From Limimonas halophila (lineage in GTDB: Bacteria; Pseudomonadota; Alphaproteobacteria; Kiloniellales; Rhodovibrionaceae), in contig NZ_FNCE01000005.1 of NCBI RefSeq assembly GCF_900100655.1, forward strand, positions 124,001 through 188,000: 64,000 nt of DNA, read 5' to 3'. The translations under genes were made by a program, and so were the position numbers. How positions within the stretch are numbered: position 1 is the stretch's first letter; each line of letters starts with the position of its first letter. Under the pieces are notes generated by a model. It worked only from the letters and a program-made list of their open reading frames with translations, was not told where the DNA came from and searched no databases. Below are positions 23,918 through 32,163 of the stretch, in pieces.

Positions 23918-25389
23918 CGGGGACGATCCGGCGCACGGCCGCCGGGCTGGCCGCGGCGGCGCTGCTGGCGGCGAACGCGGGGTGCACGACCGCCCCCGCG
24001 ACCGGCGAGACGATCTTCACCGGCGGCATGGGCGCGGACCAGGCGAAGAAGATCGGCGCCCGCCAGCACCCGCAGATCCTGCGCCAGTTCGGCGGCGAAT
24101 ACGAGAACCGCGCGCTGACGACCTACGTGTCCAGCGTCGGCGAGCTGCTGGCCCAGACCTCGGAGGAGCCGGACAAGGACTGGACCTTCACCGTGCTCGA
24201 CACGCCCGTGCCCAATGCCTTCGCCCTGCCGGGCGGCTACATCTACATCACGCGCGGGCTGCTTGCGATCACCGAGAACGAGGCGCAGCTGGCGGGTGTG
24301 CTGGGCCACGAGATCGGCCACGTGACCGCCCGGCACAGCGCCGCGCGCTACGGCGGCAACGTGCTCGGCCAGGTCGCCGGCGTGGCGGCCGGGGTCTTCC
24401 TGGGGCGCGCGGGCGCGCAGGCGGCGAACGTGCTGGGCGCCGTGGCGCTGTCGAGCTACTCGCGCCAGCAGGAGTTCGAGGCCGACAAGCTGGGCGTGCG
24501 CTACGCCACGCGCGGCGGCTTCCAGGCCGACGGCATGGCGCAGCTGCTGGAGCGCATGCAGGCGAAAAGCGAGCTGGACGCCAAGCTGCAGGGGCGCGAG
24601 CCGCGCGACGGTTTCAGCCTGCTCGCCACGCATCCGCGCACGCCCGAGCGCGTGCGCGAGGCGATGGCGGCGGCGGACAAGAAGCCCGTCCAGAGCCCCA
24701 TTGTCGGGCGTGACGTTTTCCTCTCCAAGCTGGACGGCATGGTCTACGGGCACACGGCGGAACAGGGCTTCATCCGCCGCCACGAATTCCTGCACCCGAA
24801 GCTGAAGCTCGCCTTCGAGGTGCCCGAGGCATTCCGCCTGTTCAATTCGGCCGAACGCGTGCTCGCCTTCGGCCCCGAGGACAGCGTCATCATTTTCGAT
24901 TCCGGCGGGCCGAAAGCGAGCAGCGACCCCGTCGACCACCTTCAGAACCAGTGGACCTCCGGGCGGCGGCTGTCGGACGTGGAGGAGATCACGGTCAACG
25001 GCATGCCGGCGGCCACGGGCAGCACACGCGTGAACACGCAACAGGGCACGCGCGACGCCCGCTTCGTCGCCATCCGCTATTCGCCCACGCAGATCTACCG
25101 CTTCCTCTTCCTCACGCCGCCGGAGCTGACGGGGCGCTTCAACGAAGATTTCCGGCGCACGACCCACTCCTTCCGCAAGCTGACGGACGCGGAAGCCGCC
25201 GAGCTCAAGCCCAAGCGCATCCAGGTTCACACGGTCCGCGAGGGCGAAACCGTGGAAAGCCTCGCCGAGCGCATGCCCTATCCGGACTTCAAGCTGGAAC
25301 GCTTCCGCGTGCTCAACGGCCTGCAGCCGGGCGACACGCTGTCGCCGGGCGAGAAGGTGAAGCTGGTGGCGCCGGGACCCGGCGCATAA
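23914..25389 (+). CDS. M48-family lipoprotein metalloprotease with C-terminal LysM-like region
   Basis: This is a 491-aa periplasmic Zn protease of the BepA/YfgC type. An N-terminal signal ends in LAANAGC, giving a lipidated C24. The zinc motif is HEIGH (H132, E133, H136), with a third ligand Glu in FEADKLGVRYA. Residues 280-420 form a second domain. The end (HTVREGETVESLAERM ... LSPGEKVKLVAP) resembles a LysM peptidoglycan-binding unit. Relatives help with outer-membrane protein assembly and quality control. It overlaps the nuclease-like gene by 4 bp and is followed by a strong hairpin that serves the convergent carD gene. Confidence 0.93.
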   Translation: MTGTIRRTAAGLAAAALLAANAGCTTAPATGETIFTGGMGADQAKKIGARQHPQILRQFGGEYENRALTTYVSSVGELLAQTSEEPDKDWTFTVLDTPVPNAFALPGGYIYITRGLLAITENEAQLAGVLGHEIGHVTARHSAARYGGNVLGQVAGVAAGVFLGRAGAQAANVLGAVALSSYSRQQEFEADKLGVRYATRGGFQADGMAQLLERMQAKSELDAKLQGREPRDGFSLLATHPRTPERVREAMAAADKKPVQSPIVGRDVFLSKLDGMVYGHTAEQGFIRRHEFLHPKLKLAFEVPEAFRLFNSAERVLAFGPEDSVIIFDSGGPKASSDPVDHLQNQWTSGRRLSDVEEITVNGMPAATGSTRVNTQQGTRDARFVAIRYSPTQIYRFLFLTPPELTGRFNEDFRRTTHSFRKLTDAEAAELKPKRIQVHTVREGETVESLAERMPYPDFKLERFRVLNGLQPGDTLSPGEKVKLVAPGPGA

Positions 25390-25424
25390 AAAAGCCGGCC
25401 GTCCGGTGGGCCCGGGCGGCCGGC
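25388..25424 (-). terminator. Intrinsic terminator of carD
   Basis: GCCGGCCG (25394-25401) and CGGCCGGC (25417-25424) form an 8-bp perfect stem. Read on the minus strand it is followed by six T residues (A-run 25388-25393), a textbook rho-independent terminator for carD. The T-run overlaps the stop codon of the convergent M48 gene. Confidence 0.9.
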
Positions 25425-25464
25425 AGGAACGTGCGCACCAACAGGGAGAGGATGAAAACGTGAG

Positions 25465-26004
25465 TCAGGCGGACGCCGTCGTCTGCCCGCGCTTGGCGCG
25501 GATGATCGCCTCCAGCTGATAGGCCGCGTTCTCTTCGTCCGTGCCCTCCATCGCGGCGTACTCGCGGGCGAGGCGCTGCAGCGCCGACTGGTACATCTGG
25601 CGCTCGCTGTAGGACTGCTCGCCCTGATCCTCGCCGCGGTAAAGGTCGCGGACGACCTCCGCGATGGCGACCGGATCGCCGGAACTGATCTTGGTCTCGT
25701 ACTCCTGCGCGCGCCGGCTCCACATCGTCTTCTTGGCGCGGCTGCGCGTCTTGAGCGTGCTGATCGCGCTGTCCATCACGTTGCGGCTGGACAGCTTGCG
25801 CAGCCCGGCCGCATTCGCCTTGGTCACGGGCAGGCGCACCGTCATCCGGTCCTGGTCGAAGCGGATCACGATGAGCTCCAGGCTCATGCCCGAGATTTCC
25901 TGGGTCTCCACGCCCTGGACCTTGCCGACGCCGTGGGCCGGGTAAACGACGTAATCGCCCTCGGAAACCGCGAACTGCTGCTCTGCCGTCGCCATCTCGG
26001 CCAT
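25465..26004 (-). CDS. carD: CarD-family transcriptional regulator
   Basis: This is a 179-aa RNA-polymerase-binding regulator. The N-terminal Tudor-like RID domain is recognised by GDYVVYPAHGVGKVQGVE at about residue 18. A helical C-terminal domain (about 70-160; KKTMWSRRAQEYETKI, SERQMYQSALQRLAREYAA) contacts DNA at the -10 upstream fork. Family members stabilise the open complex, chiefly at rRNA promoters. ATG 26004 is chosen over an in-frame GTG at 26034 because GGGAAGCGAG lies just before it. It ends at a strong terminator. The 497-bp gap upstream (26005-26501) must contain its promoter. Confidence 0.95.
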   Translation of the reverse strand: MAEMATAEQQFAVSEGDYVVYPAHGVGKVQGVETQEISGMSLELIVIRFDQDRMTVRLPVTKANAAGLRKLSSRNVMDSAISTLKTRSRAKKTMWSRRAQEYETKISSGDPVAIAEVVRDLYRGEDQGEQSYSERQMYQSALQRLAREYAAMEGTDEENAAYQLEAIIRAKRGQTTASA

Positions 26005-26268
26005 CTCGCTTCCCGCCCTCTTGCTCGCGCGCACCGGCGCTCATCGCCGGCGTTTCATGTCCATCAACAAACCATTCCCGCCGCCCACGGCAGCGGGACC
26101 ATTTCAACACCCAGTGAGCTACGCGGCGTAGCGCGCCGGCCCGGGAGACGAGCCGACTGGTTGCCGGAGGTGCCGGGAGAGGCGATTTCAGGCGCGTGTC
26201 CAATCAGCGCCGGGGGTCCGGCGTTCGCCGCTCAGCAACCAATTGGGAAAATACATGACGATTCCGTT

Positions 26269-26289
26269 GCAGGCAATGCTTTTGCCTGC
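26269..26289. repeat. Hairpin between fdxA and carD
   Basis: GCAGGCAA (26269-26276) and TTGCCTGC (26282-26289) form a perfect 8-bp stem with a 5-base loop, downstream of fdxA and upstream of carD. No T-run adjoins it. The rest of the 497-bp gap (26005-26501) shows no supported gene. Confidence 0.5.
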
Positions 26290-26501
26290 GGGGTACGCCG
26301 TTTCAACCCCGGAACGAGCCCCGCGTTACGGGCGTTTTGGCGCTGGCGTGTGTGCCGCAGCCCTGCTATGCGCCTGCCGGGACGCTCGCCTTTGCCAATC
26401 CGCGACATGTCTCTGCCCGGCTGCGACTTGACCTCGTGCGTGCGGAGCCGCACTGCACCGGATTGCACGGGGCCGGCGGGCCGGGCGAAGGTGTCCGCGG
26501 C

Positions 26502-26843
26502 TCAGTCGTCGCCGCTGCCGGGCTCGGGGGTGAAGTACTTGTTGTACTTGTCGTCCTCGCCCTGGTGGCTTTCCGCGTCGGTGGGCGCGTCCTTCTTGCG
26601 CGTGATGTTCGGCCACTGCTCGCTGTACTGCGTGTTCAGGTCCAGCCACTTCTCCGCTTCGGGATCGGTGTCGGGCAGAATGGCTTCCGGCGGGCACTCC
26701 GGCTCGCACACGCCGCAATCGATGCACTCGTCGGGGTGGATGACGAGCATGTTCTTGCCCTCGTAGAAGCAGTCCACGGGGCACACCTCGACGCAGTCCG
26801 TATACTTGCACTTGATGCAGGATTCAGTGACAACGTAGGTCAT
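26502..26843 (-). CDS. fdxA: Ferredoxin FdxA (7Fe, [3Fe-4S][4Fe-4S])
   Basis: This is a 113-aa soluble electron carrier. The cluster ligands are clear: C9, C12, C17, C21 and C25 in the first half ([17 protein letters not shown]) and C40, C43, C46 and C50 in the second ([11 protein letters not shown]), the pattern of seven-iron ferredoxins. The C-terminal acidic tail of about 60 residues is typical of alphaproteobacterial FdxA. It lies upstream of carD on the same strand, an arrangement common in alphaproteobacteria. Its electron partner cannot be read from the sequence. Confidence 0.96.
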   Translation of the reverse strand: MTYVVTESCIKCKYTDCVEVCPVDCFYEGKNMLVIHPDECIDCGVCEPECPPEAILPDTDPEAEKWLDLNTQYSEQWPNITRKKDAPTDAESHQGEDDKYNKYFTPEPGSGDD

Positions 26844-26904
26844 CGCGGTATCCGTTCCTCTATCACGGCGGCCCGGACGACCGCCACGGCGGGCGGGGCG
26901 CGCC

Positions 26905-27369
26905 TCAGCCGGTAAGCCCCAGCCGCGCCAGCGCCGCCTTGCGCGCCTGGCCGTTCTCCTGGTCGCTGACGTGGAGCAGTCCCGTCAGCCGGCGCATCAG
27001 GTTGGCCTCGTAGTCGTGCAGTTCGCCGTCGCTGTAGGCGACCTCCCACAGCATCTGCAGGATCGCCACGCGCTCGTCGTGGTCCACGTTGTCCTTCACC
27101 GTGCGGGTGAAGCTGTAGACTTCCACCGCGCGGTCGGCCTCGGCCTCCGCCGTTTCGACCAGATGTTCGGCCGTGGCTTCGTCCAGTTCGAAGCGCTCAC
27201 GCAGATGGCGCGCGACCGTGGCGTGTTCGTCGGCGTCGAAGTGGTCGTCCATGCGCGCGGCCTCGACCAGCAGCGCCGCCACGGCGTGCTGCAGGGGGTC
27301 GAAGCGGATGCCTTCGCCGCGCGCCGGACCGGCCGGATCGGTGAAGATGGCCTTGATCTTGTCGAACAT
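26905..27369 (-). CDS. TerB-like helical protein
   Basis: This is a 154-aa all-helical protein of the TerB / tellurite-resistance-like group (cytosolic, function poorly defined). Acidic metal-binding-like segments [10 protein letters not shown] and [15 protein letters not shown] sit in the two repeated halves, as in the family. The ATG at 27369 begins MFDKIKAIF, the usual N terminus; the frame is open upstream but without coding character. It sits 61 bp upstream of fdxA on the same strand and is divergent from the DUF938 methyltransferase gene. Confidence 0.85.
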   Translation of the reverse strand: MFDKIKAIFTDPAGPARGEGIRFDPLQHAVAALLVEAARMDDHFDADEHATVARHLRERFELDEATAEHLVETAEAEADRAVEVYSFTRTVKDNVDHDERVAILQMLWEVAYSDGELHDYEANLMRRLTGLLHVSDQENGQARKAALARLGLTG

Positions 27370-27543
27370 GCGCTCGCTCCAGCCGCCGCGTCGCGGTTGC
27401 ACGCGGCCGGGCCGATCGAACCGGTTGCACGAGAGCGCGCACCCGGTTTTCCCTGGCGCCCGCACCGATGCGATCTAGCACGCGGTTTTGATGGCCGGCA
27501 ACCATAGGTGGGCTGCGCCTTTGCGCCCGCCGCAGCGAGGGAG

Positions 27544-28218
27544 ATGGTCGTGAGCTCCAACGTTTACCAGAGCGCCGACAGCAAGCCGGGGTTCACCGAA
27601 GCCGAGGACGCGCGCCGTTCCGCGCCGGCCGCGCTGCGCAACCGCGAGCCCATCCGCGAGGTGCTGGTGCGGGTGCTGCCGACGACCGGCACCGTGCTGG
27701 AAATCGCCGCCGGCACGGGCGAGCACGCCGTCGCCTTCGCCGCCGCGCTGCCGGGCGTGACCTGGCTGCCCAGCGACCCCGAGCCGGGCATGCGCGCCTC
27801 CATCGCCGCCCACGCCGCGGCCGAGGGCGTCGCCAACGTCGCCGAGCCGCTGGACCTGGACGTCAGCGCCGATACTTGGCCGGTCGAGCGCGCGGACGCC
27901 CTCGTCTGCATCAACCTGCTGCACATCTCGCCGTGGGCGGCCACGCAGGGGCTGTTCGCCGGCTGCGCCCGCATCCTGCCGCCCGGCGCGCCCGTGGTCG
28001 TCTATGGCCCGTTCACGCGCGACGGCGCCCACACCAGCGAGAGCAACGCCAAGTTCGACGCGCAGTTGCGCAGCAAGAACCCGGAGTGGGGCATCCGCGA
28101 CGTCGCCGAGGTCGCGGGCGACGCCCAGCGCCACGGCGTCGCCCTGGACGAGGTCGTCGAGATGCCCGCCAACAACCTGATCCTCGTCATGCGGATGACC
28201 TCGGACCGGCGGGCCTGA
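27544..28218 (+). CDS. DUF938-family SAM-dependent methyltransferase
   Basis: This is a 224-aa class I methyltransferase-like protein. The glycine-rich SAM motif is VLEIAAGTGEHAVAFA, followed by WLPSDPEPGMRASIAAH. The family hallmark INLLHISPWAAT appears mid-protein, and GPFTRDGAHTSESNAKFDAQL, which DUF938 members share, later on (nothing is known to me of the substrate). ATG 27544 is preferred over an upstream GTG at 27508 because CGAGGGAG lies just before it. ExoD follows 35 bp downstream on the same strand. Confidence 0.9.
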   Translation: MVVSSNVYQSADSKPGFTEAEDARRSAPAALRNREPIREVLVRVLPTTGTVLEIAAGTGEHAVAFAAALPGVTWLPSDPEPGMRASIAAHAAAEGVANVAEPLDLDVSADTWPVERADALVCINLLHISPWAATQGLFAGCARILPPGAPVVVYGPFTRDGAHTSESNAKFDAQLRSKNPEWGIRDVAEVAGDAQRHGVALDEVVEMPANNLILVMRMTSDRRA

Positions 28219-28253
28219 GCGCGCCCGGTCTGAGGGCCTGAGCGGAAGCCAGT

Positions 28254-28868
28254 GTGCAGCGCGATCTTCCAGACGCCGAGGCGGGCCGAGCGGCGCGCGT
28301 GCCCACCTCGGCGATCCTGCGCCGGCTGATGCACGACGCCCCGGCGGACACCGTGACCCTGGCCTGGATCGTGACGCGCCTGGGTGATCGCTCCTTCGGC
28401 ATCGTGCTGCTGCTGGTGGCGCTGATCGGGCTGCTGCCGGGCGCGTCGCCGGTCATGGGGCTGCTGCTCACCGTCCCGGCCGTGCAGATGCTGCTGGGGC
28501 GCGAGGTGCCCCGGCTGCCCCGGCGCATCGCCGCGCGCCCGCTGTCGGCCCCGCGTTTCACGCGGCTGGTGGCGCGACTGGCCCCGGCGCTGGAGCGCAT
28601 GGAACGCCTCGTGCGCCCGCGCTGGCGCACGCCCTTCGGCGCGACCAAGCGCGGCATCGGCCTTGTGGTGCTGCTGCTGGCCGCGACCATGCTCGCGCCG
28701 CTGCCGTTCAGCCACGTCCTGCCCGTGTTCGCCATCGGGCTGCTGGCGCTGGCGTTTCTGGAGGAGGACGGCGTGCTGCTCGCGCTCGCGCTGGCCGCGG
28801 CCACGGTGTCGCTCGGTGTCACGGCCGCGATGGTGTGGGGCGCGGTCGAAGCCGGAATGTTGCTGTAA
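28254..28868 (+). CDS. ExoD-family membrane protein
   Basis: This is a 204-aa inner-membrane protein of the ExoD family (named from rhizobial exopolysaccharide mutants; biochemical role unknown). It has paired hydrophobic helices around residues 48-66 and 72-84, then PRLPRRIAARPLSAPRF and RPRWRTPF, which are characteristic of the family, followed by hydrophobic segments at 135-200. The start is a GTG. It ends 8 bp from the convergent DUF971 gene. Confidence 0.88.
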   Translation: MQRDLPDAEAGRAARVPTSAILRRLMHDAPADTVTLAWIVTRLGDRSFGIVLLLVALIGLLPGASPVMGLLLTVPAVQMLLGREVPRLPRRIAARPLSAPRFTRLVARLAPALERMERLVRPRWRTPFGATKRGIGLVVLLLAATMLAPLPFSHVLPVFAIGLLALAFLEEDGVLLALALAAATVSLGVTAAMVWGAVEAGMLL

Positions 28869-28876
28869 CCGCCGGG

Positions 28877-29281
28877 TCAGCCGCGGCGCTGGGGCTCGCG
28901 CGAAAGGCCCTGGTTTTCCAGCTCGGCCAGGTACTGCTGCCACAGCGTGTCCTGCTGCTCGCCCAGCTTGCGCAGGTAGGCCCAGGAATAGATGCCGGTG
29001 TCGTGCAGGTCGTCGAAGCGCAGGCGCACGGCGTAGTTGCCCACCGGCTCCACGGCCATGATGCCGACATGCTTGCGCCCCGGCACGGTCTGGCGCTGGT
29101 CGGGGCTGTGGCCCTGCACCTCCGCCGAGGGGCTGTGCACGCGCAGGAACTCGGCGGGGTAGGTGAAGCTTCGGCCGTCGTCGAAATCCACGCGCAGCGT
29201 CTTGCTGTCACTGTCGTAGTGGATTTCCAGCGGCCAGTGCTGGGTGCCGTAGCGGGTGGCGGCGTTGTCCTCGTCGCTCAT
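28877..29281 (-). CDS. DUF971-domain protein
   Basis: This is a 134-aa protein with the DUF971 fold (the N-terminal domain of gamma-butyrobetaine hydroxylase-like proteins). LEIHYDSDSKTLRVDFDDG, YPAEFLRVHSPSAEVQGH, VGNYAVRLRFDDLHDTGIYSW and YLRKLGEQQ are family signatures. It may be a small cytosolic factor for Fe-S or other cofactor assembly, as suggested for related proteins, but this is unproven. It belongs to a minus-strand run with Trm112, the LON-domain protein and YbbN (7-bp gap to Trm112). Confidence 0.9.
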   Translation of the reverse strand: MSDEDNAATRYGTQHWPLEIHYDSDSKTLRVDFDDGRSFTYPAEFLRVHSPSAEVQGHSPDQRQTVPGRKHVGIMAVEPVGNYAVRLRFDDLHDTGIYSWAYLRKLGEQQDTLWQQYLAELENQGLSREPQRRG

Positions 29282-29288
29282 CGCGGCC

Positions 29289-29468
29289 TCACGCGTCGAG
29301 CTGGCGGGCCTCGTCCGGCAGCATGATGGGGATGCCGTCGCGGATGGGGTAGGCGAGGCCCGCCGCGCGGCTGATCAGCTCCTGGTTGTCGCGGTCGTAT
29401 TCCAGCTCCGCCTTGGTGACGGGGCAGACCAGAATGTCCAGCAGCTTGCGGTCGATCTCGGTGCTCAT
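29289..29468 (-). CDS. Trm112-family small protein
   Basis: This is a 59-aa member of the Trm112/YcaR family: [17 protein letters not shown], then [20 protein letters not shown]. Only one cysteine (CP) of the usual zinc site is present. Eukaryotic and archaeal Trm112 activates methyltransferases; the bacterial role is not well defined. It is in the usual alphaproteobacterial position between the LON-domain and DUF971 genes. Confidence 0.92.
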   Translation of the reverse strand: MSTEIDRKLLDILVCPVTKAELEYDRDNQELISRAAGLAYPIRDGIPIMLPDEARQLDA

Positions 29469-29512
29469 GGGGCGTGGGTCTCCGGGGCGCGTGTCTTCGC
29501 CTCTCGCGCCGC

Positions 29513-30250
29513 TCAATGGCGCGACGGGGCGATGTCGTACTGGTTGCCGCCCAGGATCGCCATTTCCAGCATGCTTGTCATCGCCTGCGCGCGCATCGTG
29601 ATGTCGGGCGCTTCCAGCAGGGTCTGCTTTTCGCCCGAGGAGAAGGGGCACACCATCGCCAGCGAGGTGACGAGGTGGCAGTCGGGCGCCTGCTGGATGG
29701 CGTCCCAGTCCGCCTCGATGCCCTGCTGCTCGAAGTACCCCGCCAGCGCCTCCAGCAGCCGCACGCGGTCGAACTTCGGCTGCTGCGGCTTGAGATCGGC
29801 CAGGTAGCGGTCGAAGGCCGGCACGACCCGGCGCACGCCGCCGCGGGTGGGGTATTCGCGCTCGATGCGGAAGCGCGTCACGCCGCGCAGCGTGATCAGG
29901 AAACGCCCGTCCTTGGTCTCGCTGAAGGAGACGATGCGCCCCGCGCAGCCAACGCGGTAGACGGGCCCGCTGCCCGGGTCCGCGTCGGGGTCCCCTTCGC
30001 CGCCGGCCTCCTCGGGCGGCAGGCACTCGAACGCGGCGCGCTCGGGGCAATCCTCATCGGCGGGTTGGACCATCCCGATCATGCGCGATTCGGCCAGCGC
30101 CGTGCGCACGAGGCTGAGGTAGCGCGGCTCGAAGACATTGAGCGGCAGCCGGCCGCCCGGCAGCAGCAGCACGCCGGGCAGCGGAAAGATCGGCAGGGTG
30201 GCCGGCAGCTCGTCGGGCCGCGGGTCGAAGGGATTGGTGTCTTCGCTCAT
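29513..30250 (-). CDS. LON substrate-binding-domain protein
   Basis: This 245-aa cytosolic protein consists of the N-terminal (substrate-binding) domain of Lon protease without the ATPase or peptidase. The start [26 protein letters not shown] is diagnostic, followed by [23 protein letters not shown] and a helical end. It may recognise unfolded proteins. Its ATG overlaps the stop of the YbbN-type gene (ATGA), so it is co-translated with a chaperone-like thioredoxin, which supports a role in protein quality control. Confidence 0.94.
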   Translation of the reverse strand: MSEDTNPFDPRPDELPATLPIFPLPGVLLLPGGRLPLNVFEPRYLSLVRTALAESRMIGMVQPADEDCPERAAFECLPPEEAGGEGDPDADPGSGPVYRVGCAGRIVSFSETKDGRFLITLRGVTRFRIEREYPTRGGVRRVVPAFDRYLADLKPQQPKFDRVRLLEALAGYFEQQGIEADWDAIQQAPDCHLVTSLAMVCPFSSGEKQTLLEAPDITMRAQAMTSMLEMAILGGNQYDIAPSRH

Positions 30251-31185
30251 GCGAACAGGATCGACGACAGGCGGCGCCGCGCGCTCTTGGTGACGGGGTC
30301 CTGTGCGCCCCACGCCTCGAAGAACTTCACGAGTTGGGTGCGCGCGGCCTCGTCTTCCCAGTGGCGGTCGCGCTTGATGATCTCAAGCAGCTGGTCACAG
30401 GCGTCCTCGCGCCGGCCGGCGGCGTTGTAGGCCATGGCCAGGTCGTAGCGCGCCTGCAGATCGGCCGGATCGGCGGCGATGCGCTGCTCCAGCTCGCCGA
30501 TCTCGCCCGTGCCGGCGGACTGTTCGGCCAGCTCGATGGCCGCGCGGGCGGAATCCAGCTCGGGCTTCGCCTGGACCTCCTCGGTGAGCGCGTCGAACAG
30601 CTCGCGCGCGCCGGTGACGTCGCCGTTGGCGAGGTGGCAGCGGATCAGGCCCGCCAGCGCCTGCTCGTTCTGCTCGTCGCGGTCCAGCACCTGGTGGTAG
30701 AGGCTCTGCGCCGTGGCGGCCTCGCCCGCGTCGAGCGCGCCCTGGGCCTGCTGCAGCGCCTGCTCGATGGCCTGGCGCTGCTCCTCCTCGGAGCCGCCGG
30801 CGGCCTTGGCGACCTCCTCGACGAACTGGCGCACGCCGGATTCCTGCTGCGCGCCCTGGAAGCCGTCGAGCGGCCGGCCCTGGTAGAAGGCGTAGACGGT
30901 GGGCAGGGACTGGATGCGCAGCTGCTGGGCCAGCTCGGCGTTCTCGTCGACGTTCAGCTTGACCAGCTGAACCTTACCGTTCTGCTCCTGGACGACCTTC
31001 TCCAGCAGGGGACCGAGGGTCTTGCAGGGGCCGCACCAGGGCGCCCAGAAGTCCACGATCACGGGCCGCTGCATCGAGCCTTCGATGACGTCCCGCGCGA
31101 AGTTGGTCTGGTCGGTGTCCTTGACGACGTCGGCCGGTGCGTTTCCGCCGCCCTGCTGGGCCTGACCGATGAGCGACTCGTTCAT
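30247..31185 (-). CDS. YbbN-type thioredoxin with TPR region (co-chaperone)
   Basis: This is a 312-aa fusion: a thioredoxin domain (about residues 20-130) with an intact CGPC active site (W50-C51-G-P-C54), then a helical TPR region (about 140-300; QALAGLIRCHLANGDVTGAREL, RYDLAMAYNAAGRREDACDQ). E. coli YbbN has the same layout but lacks the second active-site Cys, so this one may retain redox activity. The family cooperates with chaperones. It is the first of the chain with the LON-domain gene (4-bp overlap) and Trm112. Confidence 0.93.
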   Translation of the reverse strand: MNESLIGQAQQGGGNAPADVVKDTDQTNFARDVIEGSMQRPVIVDFWAPWCGPCKTLGPLLEKVVQEQNGKVQLVKLNVDENAELAQQLRIQSLPTVYAFYQGRPLDGFQGAQQESGVRQFVEEVAKAAGGSEEEQRQAIEQALQQAQGALDAGEAATAQSLYHQVLDRDEQNEQALAGLIRCHLANGDVTGARELFDALTEEVQAKPELDSARAAIELAEQSAGTGEIGELEQRIAADPADLQARYDLAMAYNAAGRREDACDQLLEIIKRDRHWEDEAARTQLVKFFEAWGAQDPVTKSARRRLSSILFA

Positions 31186-31298
31186 GATGTGCCGTCCCGT
31201 GTGTCGCTGGCGTGCCGGGCTCGGGCGGCGCCTCCGCCGCCGGCCCTTGGGAAATGGCTGCGCGGCTGCGTGGTGACAAGGCCGTGAAAGGCCCGGCG

Positions 31299-31856
31299 TC
31301 AGCCGCCCGTCGCCGCGCCGCCCGCGTCGAAATCGATGGTGCCCGGCGCGTGGCCGATGGCCTCCAGGAAGGTGATCAGGTCGCGCGCGGCGATGGTCGT
31401 GGTCATGGTGTTGTCGAGCGGGTGGAAGTTGAGCGCGGCGTAGGTGTCCATCATGCCGCGGTCGAGCACGACCTGCACGGCCTGGGTGGTGTCGTTGATG
31501 GCGGCGAAGGGCGTCACCGCGCCCGGAATCACGCCCAGGTAGCGGCCCAGGCGGTCGGCGCTGCCGAAGGACAGCCGCCCGGCGCCGAGCTGCTCCTGCA
31601 GCCACTTGAGGTCCACCTCGCGGTCCTCCAGGCAGACGACGAGCCACATGCGCCCCTTCTTGTCGCGCAGGAAGAGGTTCTTGGTGTGGCCGCCCTCCAG
31701 CTTGCCGCGCAGCTCCTTGGCCTGGTCCACCGTGACCACGGGCGGGTGCTCCACGGTGTTGACCACGATCCCCAGCTCGTCGAGCCGGCGGAAGAGGTCG
31801 TCCGGCGTCGCCGGGCTGCCGCCGTCCACGAGTTGAATGCCGCCGTCCTCGCTCAT
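31299..31856 (-). CDS. YbaK/ProXp-type aminoacyl-tRNA deacylase
   Basis: This is a 185-aa trans-editing enzyme of the YbaK/EbsC superfamily, which hydrolyses mischarged tRNA (most likely Ala-tRNA-Pro by ProXp-ala). It contains EHPPVVTVDQAKEL, GGHTKNLFLRDKKG with the catalytic lysine, and GVIPGAVTPFAAINDTTQAV with the GxxP loop. TLVA-like discrimination features are not clear, so the exact substrate is an inference. ATG 31856 is chosen from family length. It lies 113 bp upstream of the YbbN gene on the same strand. Confidence 0.92.
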   Translation of the reverse strand: MSEDGGIQLVDGGSPATPDDLFRRLDELGIVVNTVEHPPVVTVDQAKELRGKLEGGHTKNLFLRDKKGRMWLVVCLEDREVDLKWLQEQLGAGRLSFGSADRLGRYLGVIPGAVTPFAAINDTTQAVQVVLDRGMMDTYAALNFHPLDNTMTTTIAARDLITFLEAIGHAPGTIDFDAGGAATGG

Positions 31857-31899
31857 TGCGCGCTCCCCTCCGCTGTGCGGTTGCGTTGGCCGGGTGATC

Positions 31900-31917
31900 G
31901 CCGCGCGGCCGCGCGGC
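31900..31917. repeat. Perfect 18-bp GC palindrome
   Basis: GCCGCGCGGCCGCGCGGC is a perfect palindrome 44 bp upstream of the YbaK-type gene. It could be an operator or simply GC-rich coincidence. Confidence 0.4.
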
Positions 31918-31963
31918 GTCAAGCCGGCCGGATGAGCGCGTGCGATCGCTTGGAAAAAACCCC

Positions 31964-31992
31964 TTGCGTCGGCCCGCCGACATCCGTACATG
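31964..31992 (+). promoter_or_regulatory. Possible promoter of tRNA-Gly
   Basis: TTGCGT (31964-31969) and TACATG (31987-31992) are spaced by 17 bp and lie about 40 bp before the tRNA. The -10 hexamer is weak, so this is a tentative call. Confidence 0.35.
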
Positions 31993-32030
31993 TCTGGACG
32001 TGCTGGGGCGGCGACCGCCGCGACATCGCT

Positions 32031-32106
32031 GCGGGCGTAGCTCAGGGGCTAGAGCGTCTGCTTGCCATGCAGAAGGTCGTGGGTTCGAATCCCATCGCCC
32101 GCTCCA
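32031..32106 (+). tRNA. tRNA-Gly (anticodon GCC)
   Basis: GCGGGCG pairs with CGCCCGC to give the 7-bp acceptor stem, then T and an encoded CCA. The anticodon stem CTGC/GCAG surrounds TTGCCAT, so the anticodon is GCC. The T-arm is GTGGG-TTCGAAT-CCCAT. A strong terminator follows 7 bp downstream. Confidence 0.98.
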
Positions 32107-32113
32107 GCTTGTG

Positions 32114-32148
32114 AACCCCCGGGCCGAGCAAGGCCCGGGGGTTCTTTT
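32114..32148 (+). terminator. Intrinsic terminator of tRNA-Gly
   Basis: AACCCCCGGGCC (32114-32125) and GGCCCGGGGGTT (32132-32143) are exact reverse complements with a GAGCAA loop, then CTTTT. This is a clear rho-independent terminator, 16 bp before the end of the convergent paraoxonase-like gene. Confidence 0.95.
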
Positions 32149-32163
32149 ATGGTCCCCCGTCGT

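Noticed and set aside
26232-26468. A 78-aa minus-strand ORF between fdxA and carD
   Set aside because: It has no ribosome site and no family, and its composition is unlike the neighbours.
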